From contig CAZHFZ010000008.1 in assembly GCA_964531455.1 (NCBI GenBank), forward strand, positions 1-64,000: 64,000 nucleotides of DNA, read 5' to 3'. The position numbers and the translations under genes were made by a program. Every line of letters starts with the position of its first letter. Position 1 is the stretch's first letter. Below, in pieces: positions 27,530 through 36,527 of this stretch. The DNA is from Ga0077527 sp964531455. Its GTDB lineage: Bacteria > Pseudomonadota > Gammaproteobacteria > Burkholderiales > SG8-41. Below the pieces are notes generated by a model. That model was given only the letters and a program-made list of their open reading frames with translations, was not told the origin of the DNA and made no database searches.

Positions 27530-28666
27530 TCACTTCAACTGATCAAAAAGCAGGGTCAGTATGCGATTGGCGGTATCGGACTTTTCACGTGTGCCGTCTT
27601 TATTGAGAACCAGCACCTCGGCTCCGGCAGCACCACCCTCAACAAGAATGCGGTATTGCTCTTTGCTCGGGATTTTGGACGAACCGCCCCAGAATTTGAG
27701 CTTGGACAGCCAGCCCTTGTCTTCCGTGGTTTTGAGATCCGCGTCCGGATCGATATAGCGCACGAAGTAAATCCCCTTCGAACGATCCCGATCCTCAACA
27801 GTAAAGCCCACACGGTCAAGTGCCAAACCCACTCTGCGCCAGGCACGGTCAAACGGATCGGTCAAGGTAAGCCGGTCCCCGTCAGCACCGCGGTTGATCT
27901 TCGCCTGCAACTCGGGTCTGGTACTGGCCAGTTGGGTTCTGGCACGGCCGTCTTCCACACCAAAACGCACCATCAGCTTGCGCAACATCTCCGCCTCGAG
28001 ATCGGGATCCGCCTTGCGCGGTTGCCAGCGCAACACGTCCTTGCCCTCGGAGATGTACACCTCCTCCATGCCGCGATGGCTGATGTAGATTTCAGTCGTA
28101 CCGGGCTGCCCGCCCCGCTCGATGCGGGTGCGGAACTTGTCACGCTCGGATGTCGCATAAAGACTGTCAAGCGCACGACCAATCACGCCTGTGATACCGG
28201 ATTGCGGGATTTTGGCCCTGTTCTCCGCCCAGTCTGTTTCCATCACTCCAGCTTCAGGCGTCTCGACATTGATGATGAACCCGGATTCCTGCCAGAAATC
28301 CTTGATGGTCAGCCACAACTGATCCGGATTACCCGGCACAACAAGCCAACGCTGGGTGCCGGCGCGGTCGATGCGCACCTTGTCAATTTCAGGCAGGACA
28401 GTCGCGGCAGCACTGCTCTGAGGCTTGACCTTGCGATCCCTGCTGAAGTCGGAAAATGTAGTGCTCCCTTTCGGATTGGTGTCAGGAACCACGAACCTGT
28501 CATCACCACCAGGTCGCGCCAAGTCCGGGGGAATATCCAGCGGCGGCAGTTTTGTCGTCGATTTGTAATCAACTTTCTTGGTTGGAATCTCCAGCGAACC
28601 GCATGCGCCCAAAACCAGAACGGCAACAAGCGCGGCAGCCAGTGGAAAAATTTTATGCCGTTGCAT
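27530..28666 (-). CDS. bamC: BamC, outer-membrane assembly lipoprotein
   Basis: A 378-residue lipoprotein of the BAM complex that inserts beta-barrel proteins into the outer membrane. The signal peptide ends in the lipobox VLGACGS, followed by the conserved unstructured segment (KSTTKLPPLDIPPDL) that contacts BamD, then two helix-grip domains. The ATG at 28666 has GGAGAG about eight bases upstream. The start overlaps the end of dapA by 14 bases; dapA-bamC is a classical gene pair in proteobacteria, which supports the call. Confidence 0.92.
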   Translation of the reverse strand: MQRHKIFPLAAALVAVLVLGACGSLEIPTKKVDYKSTTKLPPLDIPPDLARPGGDDRFVVPDTNPKGSTTFSDFSRDRKVKPQSSAAATVLPEIDKVRIDRAGTQRWLVVPGNPDQLWLTIKDFWQESGFIINVETPEAGVMETDWAENRAKIPQSGITGVIGRALDSLYATSERDKFRTRIERGGQPGTTEIYISHRGMEEVYISEGKDVLRWQPRKADPDLEAEMLRKLMVRFGVEDGRARTQLASTRPELQAKINRGADGDRLTLTDPFDRAWRRVGLALDRVGFTVEDRDRSKGIYFVRYIDPDADLKTTEDKGWLSKLKFWGGSSKIPSKEQYRILVEGGAAGAEVLVLNKDGTREKSDTANRILTLLFDQLK

Positions 28667-29582
28667 GACGCTTCTCTCCAACTAGTGCAGTCACGCCGGC
28701 CTGCTTCATCGCCTCTTGCACCAGCGCATGGTACTGCGGTGACAATTCAGTCAACGGCAAACGGATACCGCCTTTCATCAACCCAAGTTGCTGGACAGCC
28801 CACTTGACCGGAATCGGGTTGGCTTCGCAGAACAGATGACGGTGCAAACCGAGCAGACGATTATTGATCTCCACCGCCTTGGCGGCATTGCCGCCCAAGG
28901 CGGCATCACACATTTCACGCATCAAACGTGGCGCCACATTCGAAGTTACTGAAATGACGCCATCCCCTCCCAGCAGCATCAAGGCAATGCCGGTTGCATC
29001 ATCGCCGCTGTAAACACAAAACTCTTTGGGTTTGCGTCGCAGCAGGTCGGTGCAGCGCTCCAGATTGCCGGTGGCGTCCTTGATGCCGACGATGCCGGGC
29101 ACCTGGGCGAGCCGCAGTACCGTGTCATTGGCCATATCAGCCACCGTGCGGCCAGGTACGTTGTACAGGATCTGCGGGATGTCCACCGCCTCGGCGATGG
29201 CCTTGAAATGGCGGTACAAACCTTCCTGCGTCGGCTTGTTGTAATAAGGCACCACCGAAAGACTCATTACCGCACCCGCCTTCTTGGCGAAGCGCGACAA
29301 CTCGATCGCTTCGCGCGTGGAGTTGGCGCCAGTGCCGGCAATGATCGGAACTCGGCTGGCGGCATGACGTACCGCGGTTTCGATCAACAGCCCGTGCTCG
29401 TCGAAATCGACCGTCGGAGACTCCCCGGTGGTGCCGACCACTACAATGCCGTTGGTGCCTTCGGCTATGTGCCAGTCGATCAGGCGGCGAAAAGCATCGA
29501 GGTCCAGCCCGCCATCCTCCTGCATGGGCGTGACGATCGCCACCAGGCTACCGCGAATCAGCGCCAAGTCATTGTTTTTCAT
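28653..29582 (-). CDS. dapA: 4-hydroxy-tetrahydrodipicolinate synthase DapA
   Basis: A 309-residue aldolase condensing pyruvate with aspartate semialdehyde, the entry to lysine and diaminopimelate synthesis. The Schiff-base lysine is K168 in GIVGIKDATGN, the catalytic tyrosine is Y140 in ILYNVPGRT, and VGTTGESPT binds pyruvate. I chose the ATG at 29582 (MKNNDLALIRGSLVAIVTPM); the frame runs 17 codons further without family similarity. It is slightly longer than the usual 292 residues, mostly at the two ends. The pathway partner dapB is at 49281. Confidence 0.97.
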   Translation of the reverse strand: MKNNDLALIRGSLVAIVTPMQEDGGLDLDAFRRLIDWHIAEGTNGIVVVGTTGESPTVDFDEHGLLIETAVRHAASRVPIIAGTGANSTREAIELSRFAKKAGAVMSLSVVPYYNKPTQEGLYRHFKAIAEAVDIPQILYNVPGRTVADMANDTVLRLAQVPGIVGIKDATGNLERCTDLLRRKPKEFCVYSGDDATGIALMLLGGDGVISVTSNVAPRLMREMCDAALGGNAAKAVEINNRLLGLHRHLFCEANPIPVKWAVQQLGLMKGGIRLPLTELSPQYHALVQEAMKQAGVTALVGEKRHATA

Positions 29583-29794
29583 TGGAAATTTATTGCCACC
29601 TAGAGTAATCCCAATATTGTACCCGAAGGCCAAGGTACACGGATACCTGTATGCCAGCGCAACACCCAGCCGCCATCTCCAGAACCGCCCACTCTTTATG
29701 TTTTGTACATGGTAAAGACCTGAGCGCTACAGCCCATTAACCGGAATCAACCATGAACGGCTGATTGTCTTACAGCTGTCACATTGGGGCTTTA

Positions 29795-29824
29795 AATTCG
29801 CGAATTAGTTCAACAGTAGTTGAA
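29795..29824 (+). promoter_or_regulatory. Candidate ArsR operator of the ars operon
   Basis: Two adjacent palindromes lie 27-56 bp upstream of the GAPDH start: AATTCGCGAATT (29795-29806, perfect) and TTCAACAGTAGTTGAA (29809-29824, six-base arms). ArsR-type repressors bind short inverted repeats near the promoter of their own operon. Which of the two is bound is an inference. Confidence 0.5.
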
Positions 29825-29850
29825 ACGTCAAAATATTACGGGAGTACTGC

Positions 29851-30894
29851 ATGAAAGTAGGCATCAATGGCATGGGGCGGATTGGGCGTCTGGCCTTGCG
29901 CGCAGCAATGGGCGCCGCTGAACGGCCCGGCGATGATCCCCGAGCCGGCAATCGACTCGAAGTGGTGCATCTTAACGAACTTAAAGGCGGAGCCCCCGCA
30001 ACCGCTCACCTTTTGGCTTTCGACAGCGTACAGGGCAAATGGCGCGCCGACATCGCCGCCGAGAATGAGCAGACCATACGCATTGATGAGCGGCGTCTGT
30101 CATTCAGCGCTCATGCCACGAGCGCCGAAATTCCCTGGGGCGACCTTGGCGTGGATCTGGTACTCGAATGCACCGGCAAATTCCTGACGCCAGAAACACT
30201 GGAAGGTCACCTGAAGCGGGGCGCCAAACGGGTCATCGTCGCTGCGCCGGTGAAGACCGGAGGCATACTGAATATCGTCGTCGGCATCAATCACCAACAA
30301 TATGATCCGGCCAGGGATCGCATTGTCACGGCCGCATCCTGCACCACCAACTGCCTCGCGCCGGTAGTGAAAGTAGTGCATGACAATCTGGGCATCCGTC
30401 ACGGACAGATCACCACGATCCACGACCCCACCAATACCAATCTGGTGGTGGACGCACCGCACAAGGACTTGCGTCGCGCGCGCAGCGCGATGCTGAGCCT
30501 GGCGCCCACGACCACCGGCAGCGCCACCGCGATTGCGCTGATATATCCCGAACTCAAGGGCAAACTCAACGGCCACGCCGTGCGCGCCCCGGTATTGAAT
30601 GCCTCGCTCACTGACTGCGTGTTCGAACTGCAGCGCACCACCACTGCGGAAGAGGTCAACGCCCTGTTTGCCGAAGCCGCAAAAGGATCCCTCGCTGGCA
30701 TTCTGGGTTACGAAACACGGCCACTGGTCAGCGCCGATTACGCACGCGACACCCGCAGCAGCATCGTCGATGCATTGTCGACCATGGTCACCGACGGCAC
30801 CTTGCTCAAGGTTTACGCCTGGTACGACAACGAAATGGCTTATGCCTGCCGCATGGTCGACCTCGCCTGCCACATGAAAAACACCGGGATCTGA
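29851..30894 (+). CDS. ArsJ-associated glyceraldehyde-3-phosphate dehydrogenase
   Basis: A 347-residue GAPDH. The active-site cysteine is C164 in TAASCTTNCLAPV, and the Rossmann start is VGINGMGRIGR. Because it begins the arsenic operon and is directly followed by arsJ, it is best read as the arsenate-dedicated GAPDH: it uses arsenate instead of phosphate to form the unstable 1-arseno-3-phosphoglycerate, which ArsJ exports. GGAG at 29841-29844 supports the ATG at 29851. Its stop at 30894 is one base before arsJ. A glycolytic role cannot be excluded. Confidence 0.93.
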   Translation: MKVGINGMGRIGRLALRAAMGAAERPGDDPRAGNRLEVVHLNELKGGAPATAHLLAFDSVQGKWRADIAAENEQTIRIDERRLSFSAHATSAEIPWGDLGVDLVLECTGKFLTPETLEGHLKRGAKRVIVAAPVKTGGILNIVVGINHQQYDPARDRIVTAASCTTNCLAPVVKVVHDNLGIRHGQITTIHDPTNTNLVVDAPHKDLRRARSAMLSLAPTTTGSATAIALIYPELKGKLNGHAVRAPVLNASLTDCVFELQRTTTAEEVNALFAEAAKGSLAGILGYETRPLVSADYARDTRSSIVDALSTMVTDGTLLKVYAWYDNEMAYACRMVDLACHMKNTGI

Positions 30895-30895
30895 G

Positions 30896-32137
30896 ATGCA
30901 GCACGCCGTGCGCAATTACGCCATCGTCACCGCGGCGTACTGGGGATTCACCCTCACCGACGGTGCCTTGCGCATGCTGGTGCTGCTGCATTTTTACCGG
31001 CTGGGCTACTCGCCGTTCACGCTGGCATTTTTGTTTCTGCTTTACGAAGCCGCCGGCGTGGTCGCCAACCTGATCGGCGGCTGGCTGGCGGTCCGCTTCG
31101 GCATCGCAAAAATGCTGATGGTCGGACTCACCACCCAGATCATCGGTTTCACCCTGCTCTCGCAACTCAATCCCGATTGGACGGCAGCGCTGTCGGTAGC
31201 CTGGGTATTGGTGGCGCAGGGCATTTGCGGTGTGGCCAAGGACCTGACCAAAACCGCCAGTAAATCAGCGATCAAGGTAACAGCGGATCAGGTCAAAAAT
31301 CAGCAGGCCGGGCAGTTGTTCAAATGGGTCGCGTGGTTTACCGGCAGCAAAAATGCGATGAAAGGCGTCGGCTTTTTCTTGGGTGGCCTGCTGCTCGAAA
31401 CATTGGGTTTCAAGGTGTCGCTGTGGCTGATGGCCGGGCTGCTCGCACTGGTGCTGCTTGGCGTGGTGTTTTCACTGCCGCCGATGATGGGCAAAAGCAA
31501 GGCCTCGAAATCGGCAAAGGAACTGTTCGCCAAAAATCCGGGCATCAATGCGCTGGCGGCAGCACGCGTCGTATTGTTCGGTGCACGCGATGTCTGGTTC
31601 GTAGTCGGCGTTCCGGTTTATTTGTATTCGGTCGGATGGACATTTTCCATGGTCGGCGGTTTTCTCGCTGTATGGACCATCGGCTACGGTCTGGTGCAGG
31701 CCCTTGCACCACAACTGGTTCGCCGCAGCCAGGATGGCCTGAGCCACGAAGTGCCGGCCGCCCGCGCCTGGTCTGCGGTGCTGGCGCTGATTCCTGCAGG
31801 ACTTGCAGCCGCGGTATACCTTGATGTGCCACAACTGCAATGGGTCGTGGTAATCGGCCTCGGCATTTTCGGTTTTGTATTTGCGGTGAACTCTTCCGTT
31901 CATAGCTACCTGGTGCTGGCTTATGCGGGTTCTGAAAAAGCCGCCGAGGACGTGGGTTTTTACTATGCCGCCAATGCATTGGGGCGTTTTCTCGGCACCC
32001 TGCTTTCGGGATTGCTTTACCAATGGGGTGGACTGATTTATGCACTGCTCGGATCCGCACTGATGCTGTTGATCTGCTGGCTGATCACCCTGCGCCTTCC
32101 TGAAGCACGACCGGCCGCAATCGGCGCGGCAACATGA
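30896..32137 (+). CDS. arsJ: ArsJ, organoarsenical efflux MFS transporter
   Basis: A 413-residue major-facilitator protein with about 12 hydrophobic segments. The start QHAVRNYAIVTAAYWGFTLT and the loop GVAKDLTKTASKSAIK fit ArsJ, which exports 1-arseno-3-phosphoglycerate; this breaks down to arsenate outside, giving arsenate resistance without reduction. It is coupled to the GAPDH gene upstream (one base apart), and its TGA overlaps the arsR start (ATGA, 32134-32137). Confidence 0.93.
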   Translation: MQHAVRNYAIVTAAYWGFTLTDGALRMLVLLHFYRLGYSPFTLAFLFLLYEAAGVVANLIGGWLAVRFGIAKMLMVGLTTQIIGFTLLSQLNPDWTAALSVAWVLVAQGICGVAKDLTKTASKSAIKVTADQVKNQQAGQLFKWVAWFTGSKNAMKGVGFFLGGLLLETLGFKVSLWLMAGLLALVLLGVVFSLPPMMGKSKASKSAKELFAKNPGINALAAARVVLFGARDVWFVVGVPVYLYSVGWTFSMVGGFLAVWTIGYGLVQALAPQLVRRSQDGLSHEVPAARAWSAVLALIPAGLAAAVYLDVPQLQWVVVIGLGIFGFVFAVNSSVHSYLVLAYAGSEKAAEDVGFYYAANALGRFLGTLLSGLLYQWGGLIYALLGSALMLLICWLITLRLPEARPAAIGAAT

Positions 32138-32541
32138 TCACCGAAGCGGCTTTAACCAATGAGGCCCGTTTTGTGAAAGCACTGGCGGCGCTGGCACAGA
32201 TTTCGCGTCTGCGCGTATTTCGTCTGCTGGTGGGCGCCGGAAATGAAGGTTTGTATCCCGGGCAGATCGCCGATGCACTGGCCATTCCGGGCAATGCACT
32301 GTCTTTCCACTTGAAAGAACTGCATTACTGCGGCCTGGTCACTCAATCGCGCGAAGGACGGTTTCTGCGCTACCGTGCCGACCTTGAAACGATGCGGCAG
32401 CTGATGGAATTCCTGGCTGCGCACTGTTGTCATGGAACATCTTGCGGCGTGATTCCGGCCATCGATTGTCAGACACCAAATACTTCAGATGCACAGTCAG
32501 GCATCAGGCAATTACAGGCCGCAAACCAATCACCGACTTGA
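32134..32541 (+). CDS. arsR: ArsR-family arsenic-responsive repressor
   Basis: A 135-residue winged-helix repressor (SmtB/ArsR). The DNA-recognition region is LAIPGNALSFHLKELHYCGLV. It has no ELCVCDL motif in helix 3 as in E. coli ArsR; instead cysteines sit near the C-terminus (C98, C99, C104 in HCCHGTSC; C112), like the ArsR types that bind As(III) at the C-terminal region. It overlaps arsJ and precedes arsC by 23 bp. The likely operator is at 29795-29824. Confidence 0.94.
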   Translation: MITEAALTNEARFVKALAALAQISRLRVFRLLVGAGNEGLYPGQIADALAIPGNALSFHLKELHYCGLVTQSREGRFLRYRADLETMRQLMEFLAAHCCHGTSCGVIPAIDCQTPNTSDAQSGIRQLQAANQSPT

Positions 32542-32564
32542 TACAAAACAAAATGGGAGAAATC

Positions 32565-33065
32565 ATGGATAAAAAAACATTCAATGTGCTGTTTCTTTGC
32601 ACCGCCAACTCCGCGCGCAGCATCATGGCTGAAGCCATACTCAACCAGAACGGCAAAGGCCGCTTAATCGGTTACAGCGCCGGCAGTCAACCCGCAGCGG
32701 CCGTGAATCCACACGCCATTGCGCTGCTGAAGCGCCACAATGTCAGCATCGACAGACTGCGCGCCAAGGACTGGTCGGAATTCGCGCAACCGGATGCGCC
32801 TAAAATGGATTTTGTTTTGACGGTCTGCGACAAGGCTGCCGGCGAAGTCTGTCCGATATGGCCGGGCCAGCCGATGACCGCACACTGGGGCGTTGATGAT
32901 CCGGCGATGGTGAAAGGCGAAGAGGAGACGATCATGAAAGCGTTCTACGACGCCTATATGGTGCTCAACCGGCGCATCGCAATTTTCCTGAGCCTGCCCA
33001 TCGAAAAACTCGACCAGATCTCGCTGCGCAAGGAATTGGACAGCATCGGCAGCGTCAAGGCCTGA
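32565..33065 (+). CDS. arsC: Arsenate reductase ArsC, thioredoxin-coupled type
   Basis: A 166-residue enzyme with the low-molecular-weight phosphatase fold that reduces arsenate to arsenite. The P-loop CTANSARS (CX5R type) holds the first catalytic cysteine, and the redox pair is in VCDKAAGEVC, spaced C-x7-C. This is the triple-cysteine arrangement of thioredoxin-dependent ArsC rather than the glutaredoxin type. I chose the ATG at 32565, with GGGAGA just upstream; the frame is open from 32427 but overlaps arsR. The arsenite product is exported by the Acr3 protein encoded next. Confidence 0.95.
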   Translation: MDKKTFNVLFLCTANSARSIMAEAILNQNGKGRLIGYSAGSQPAAAVNPHAIALLKRHNVSIDRLRAKDWSEFAQPDAPKMDFVLTVCDKAAGEVCPIWPGQPMTAHWGVDDPAMVKGEEETIMKAFYDAYMVLNRRIAIFLSLPIEKLDQISLRKELDSIGSVKA

Positions 33066-33081
33066 ACAAACGGGCCGTCTT

Positions 33082-33099
33082 ATTGCACTGATTGCACTG
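33082..33099 (+). repeat. Tandem 9-base duplication between arsC and acr3
   Basis: ATTGCACTG occurs twice in direct succession in the 59-bp gap, followed by a partial third copy (ATCGCA). No hairpin is formed and no function is evident. Confidence 0.6.
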
Positions 33100-33124
33100 A
33101 TCGCAAAGCAGCGAAGGAATTGCC

Positions 33125-34138
33125 TTGGGTTTATTTGAACGGTATTTGAGCGCCTGGGTTGGCCTGGGCATGGCCGCCGGTGTCGCCCTGGGTCTGCTGA
33201 TCCCGGGTTTTTTTCAGGCCATCGCGCAACTTGAATACGAGCACGTCAACCTTGTGGTCGCCGTATTTATCTGGGTGATGATTTACCCGATGATGATCCA
33301 GATCGACTGGAGTGCGGTAAAACAGGTGGGGCGCAGACCGCAGGGGCTGATGCTGACGCTGATCATCAACTGGCTGGTCAAGCCATTCACCATGGCGGCC
33401 CTTGCCGTTTTGTTTTTCGATTATCTCTTTGCACCTTGGGTCAACCCTCAAACCGCCAATGAATATATCGCCGGCATGATCCTGCTCGGCGTGGCGCCCT
33501 GTACCGCCATGGTGTTCGTTTGGAGCCAGTTGGTGAAGGGGGATGCCAGCTACACCCTCGTTCAGGTTTCGGTCAACGACCTGATCATGGTGGTGGCTTT
33601 TGCCCCGATCGCAGGACTGCTGCTGGGGCTGACCGATGTCACGGTGCCCTGGGCCACGCTGCTGCTGTCGACAGTGCTCTACGTCGTATTACCACTGCTG
33701 GCCGGCATGGCCACCCGCAATTTTTTGGCCCGACGATCAGCGCAGGCCATCGGCAACTTCGTACTCCGCCTCAAATCCTGGTCGGTGGCGGGCCTGATCG
33801 GCACCGTAGTGCTGCTGTTCGGCTTCCAGGCGGGCACCATCGTCGAGCAACCCTTGATCATTGGCCTGATTGCCGTGCCGCTGGTGCTGCAGACATACGG
33901 GATCTTTTTTATTTCATGGTGGGCGGCACGCCGGCTTAAACTGCCGCATGACATTGCCGGTCCCGCATGCCTGATCGGCACTTCGAATTTTTTTGAACTT
34001 GCGGTTGCGGTGGCGATTTCCCTGTTCGGGCTGCACTCCGGCGCTGCATTGGCGACGGTGGTTGGTGTGCTGGTAGAGGTTCCGGTGATGCTGACGCTGG
34101 TCGCGCTGGTCAATGCCTGGAAACCCCGCAGCACCTGA
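33125..34138 (+). CDS. Acr3-family arsenite exporter
   Basis: A 337-residue permease with about ten transmembrane helices that exports arsenite using the proton-motive force. The essential cysteine is C126 in GVAPCTAMVFVWSQL, and the conserved glutamate is E291 in GTSNFFELAVAVAI, both typical of Acr3. The start is TTG at 33125: an AAGGA ribosome site lies about six bases upstream and homology starts there. It ends the ars operon; the pst promoter region follows. Confidence 0.96.
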   Translation: MGLFERYLSAWVGLGMAAGVALGLLIPGFFQAIAQLEYEHVNLVVAVFIWVMIYPMMIQIDWSAVKQVGRRPQGLMLTLIINWLVKPFTMAALAVLFFDYLFAPWVNPQTANEYIAGMILLGVAPCTAMVFVWSQLVKGDASYTLVQVSVNDLIMVVAFAPIAGLLLGLTDVTVPWATLLLSTVLYVVLPLLAGMATRNFLARRSAQAIGNFVLRLKSWSVAGLIGTVVLLFGFQAGTIVEQPLIIGLIAVPLVLQTYGIFFISWWAARRLKLPHDIAGPACLIGTSNFFELAVAVAISLFGLHSGAALATVVGVLVEVPVMLTLVALVNAWKPRST

Positions 34139-34248
34139 GCCTGCCTGCAGGTATTGCGTTGCAAGGTGACTTTCTGACCTAAGCTACCGGCGCGCCTCAA
34201 AATAATATTGTAAGTAATTGATTTTATTATATTTTTTCAATTATTACA

Positions 34249-34266
34249 TTGTCATTCTATTGCAAT
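34249..34266 (+). promoter_or_regulatory. Candidate Pho box upstream of pstS
   Basis: TTGTCAT-TCTA-TTGCAAT has the seven-four-seven layout of a PhoB box (CTGTCAT repeated). The first half matches six of seven and the second four of seven. It lies in an AT-rich leader 84 bp upstream of pstS, where PhoB-driven promoters usually lie. Confidence 0.5.
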
Positions 34267-34349
34267 ATTTGAGCGTTAGAGTCCTTCTGGCTTATGAGCC
34301 CCGCACTATAGGCGTCATTTGCAAACTCTAATTTATCGAGGAAGGTCAT

Positions 34350-35375
34350 ATGAACGCATTCATCCGAAATTTTGCAGTCGCCGCGGCTTCTGCCCTGGCG
34401 ATGGTGTCAGCTGCACAGGCTGCCGACATCACCGGCGCAGGCGCCACTTTCCCGTACCCAATCTATGCCAAATGGGCTGAAGCCTACAAAAAGTCCACCA
34501 ATGTCGGCCTCAACTATCAGTCGATCGGTTCTTCCGGCGGCATCCGCCAGATTCGCGCCAAGACTGTAGCTTTTGGTGGAACAGACGCCCCGTTAAGCGG
34601 CGCCGAACTCGACAAAGACGGCATGGTGCAGTTTCCCGCCATCCTCGGCGGCGTGGTCCCGATCATTAACCTTGATGGTTTCAAGCCGGGTGAACTGAAA
34701 GTCACGGGCGAAGTACTGGCTGAAATGTTCATGGGCACCATCCCCAAATGGAACGATGCCAAGATCGCCGCTCTGAACCCCGGCAAAAAACTGCCGGATC
34801 AGGCCATCACCGTAGTGCACCGCGCCGACGGTTCCGGCACCACCTTCATCTTCACCGACTACCTCAACGAAGTCAGCGCCGCATGGAAAGAAAAAGTCGG
34901 CAAAGGCGCAGCAGTCAAATGGCCGGCAGCGACTTCGGTCGGCGGCAAGGGCAACGAAGGTGTGGCAGCCAACGTCAACCGCGTCAAAGGCTCCGTCGGT
35001 TATGTCGAATACGCCTATGCCAAGAAAAACAACATCCCGCACCTGCAGATGCGTAACCGCGACGGCAAGTTTGTGGATCCGGACGACAAAACTTTCGCCG
35101 CTGCAGCCGCAGGCGCCGACTGGTTCAGCGTCCCGGGCATGGGCATTTCACTGGTGAATCTGAGGGGTGCCGATTCCTGGCCCATCACCGGCGCTTCGTT
35201 CATCCTGATGTACAAGAACCCGACCGACAAAGCCATGTCGCAGGATGTTCTGAAATTCTTCGACTGGTCGTTCAAGAACGGCAAGCAGATGGCGCTGGAA
35301 CTGGACTATGTCCCGCTGCCGGACGTTCTGACCAAGGCGATTACCGAGAAAGTCTGGACGCAGATTGCCAAATAA
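34350..35375 (+). CDS. pstS: PstS, periplasmic phosphate-binding protein
   Basis: A 341-residue high-affinity phosphate receptor. A signal peptide (AVAAASALAMVSAAQA) is cleaved before ADITGAGATFPYPIYAKW, the standard start of mature PstS. Phosphate-contact loops are recognisable: GATF, SIGSSGGIRQI and RADGSGTTFIFTDYL. GAGGAAGG lies just upstream of the ATG at 34350. A terminator-like hairpin follows at 35392, so pstS is probably made in excess over the membrane subunits. Confidence 0.98.
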   Translation: MNAFIRNFAVAAASALAMVSAAQAADITGAGATFPYPIYAKWAEAYKKSTNVGLNYQSIGSSGGIRQIRAKTVAFGGTDAPLSGAELDKDGMVQFPAILGGVVPIINLDGFKPGELKVTGEVLAEMFMGTIPKWNDAKIAALNPGKKLPDQAITVVHRADGSGTTFIFTDYLNEVSAAWKEKVGKGAAVKWPAATSVGGKGNEGVAANVNRVKGSVGYVEYAYAKKNNIPHLQMRNRDGKFVDPDDKTFAAAAAGADWFSVPGMGISLVNLRGADSWPITGASFILMYKNPTDKAMSQDVLKFFDWSFKNGKQMALELDYVPLPDVLTKAITEKVWTQIAK

Positions 35376-35391
35376 GCTCTAAATAAGGTAC

Positions 35392-35422
35392 GGAGTGCCC
35401 TTTACGGGCACTCCTTCTTTTT
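35392..35422 (+). terminator. Terminator/attenuator between pstS and pstC
   Basis: A perfect nine-base stem GGAGTGCCC / GGGCACTCC with a five-base loop, followed by TTCTTTTT. It lies 17 bp after the pstS stop. Its position inside the operon suggests partial read-through, giving more binding protein than permease. Confidence 0.88.
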
Positions 35423-35476
35423 GGTTAGTAAAGTTAGTCAGTCAATAAGCAGTAAAGCACCATTTCCGGAGCATTC

Positions 35477-36499
35477 ATGAATACGTCCGCGGCAGAGAGC
35501 GCAACAACGTCAGGCAGTGCACCCGTGTCCGAAAGCGGAATGCGTGACCAGCGTCTGCTGCAGATCATCAAGAAGCAGCGTATTCAGGATTTCATATTCC
35601 ACAAGATCACCCTGAGTTTTTCACTGATTGTGCTGGTCTCGCTGATCGGGATCCTGATCTCACTCGCAATCGTTGCCTGGCCGGCGCTGCAGAAATTCGG
35701 CGTCGGGTTTATCTGGCGCGTCGAGTGGGACATCATCAATGAAGAGTTTGGCGCCGCCATCGCGATTTTCGGCACCTTATCCAACGCCACCATCGCCATC
35801 CTCATCGCCATGCCGCTCAGCTTCGGCATTGCCCTGTTCCTGACCGAAACCTGCCCCACCTGGCTGCGCCGGCCCCTCGGCACTGCCATCGAATTGCTTG
35901 CCGCCGTGCCCTCGATCATTTACGGCATGTTCGGCCTGTTTGTGTTCGCCCCGCTTTTTGCCGAATACGGCCAACCCGCGATGCAGTCCACCCTCGGGCA
36001 GATGCCCATCATCGGACCGCTGTTTGGCGGCGCCACCAACGGCATCGGCATCCTTGCCGCGGGCCTGATCCTGGCATTCATGATCCTGCCATTCATCGCT
36101 GCGGTGATGCGCGATGTGTTCGAAATCGTGCCCCCCATCCTGCGCGAGTCGGCCTATGGCATCGGCTGCACGACTTGGGAGGTGGTACGGTACATCGTGC
36201 TGCCCTACACCCAACAGGGCGTCATTGGCGGTGTGATGCTCGGACTGGGCCGCGCGCTCGGCGAAACCATGGCGGTGACCTTTGTCATCGGCAATTCCCA
36301 ACGCATCAGCGCCTCACTCTTCTCACCGGGAACGTCGATCGCATCAACCCTGGCCAATGAATTCGGCGAGGCTGACGATTTCCACCTGTCGACGCTGTTC
36401 GCCTTGGGCCTGCTGCTGTTCGTGATCACCTTCGTGGTACTGGCCTGCGCAAAAATCCTGATCATCCGCACCGAACGGGCCAAGGGCCTGAAAACCTGA
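35477..36499 (+). CDS. pstC: PstC, phosphate ABC transporter permease
   Basis: A 340-residue inner-membrane subunit of the phosphate importer with six or so transmembrane helices. The N-terminal cytoplasmic tail leads to the first helix (LSFSLIVLVSLIGILISLAIV), and the permease coupling loop (EAA-like) is ESAYGIGCTTWEVVRYIVLP, which contacts PstB. The C-terminal GRALGETMAVTFVIGN is diagnostic of PstC. It is followed by pstA after 28 bp. Confidence 0.97.
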   Translation: MNTSAAESATTSGSAPVSESGMRDQRLLQIIKKQRIQDFIFHKITLSFSLIVLVSLIGILISLAIVAWPALQKFGVGFIWRVEWDIINEEFGAAIAIFGTLSNATIAILIAMPLSFGIALFLTETCPTWLRRPLGTAIELLAAVPSIIYGMFGLFVFAPLFAEYGQPAMQSTLGQMPIIGPLFGGATNGIGILAAGLILAFMILPFIAAVMRDVFEIVPPILRESAYGIGCTTWEVVRYIVLPYTQQGVIGGVMLGLGRALGETMAVTFVIGNSQRISASLFSPGTSIASTLANEFGEADDFHLSTLFALGLLLFVITFVVLACAKILIIRTERAKGLKT

Positions 36500-36527
36500 A
36501 CCCGACCAATCAAATAGGCAAACTGGA

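Noticed and set aside
33082..33099. Tandem ATTGCACTG as an operator
   Set aside because: A direct duplication with no symmetry inside an operon; more likely a chance or slippage repeat.
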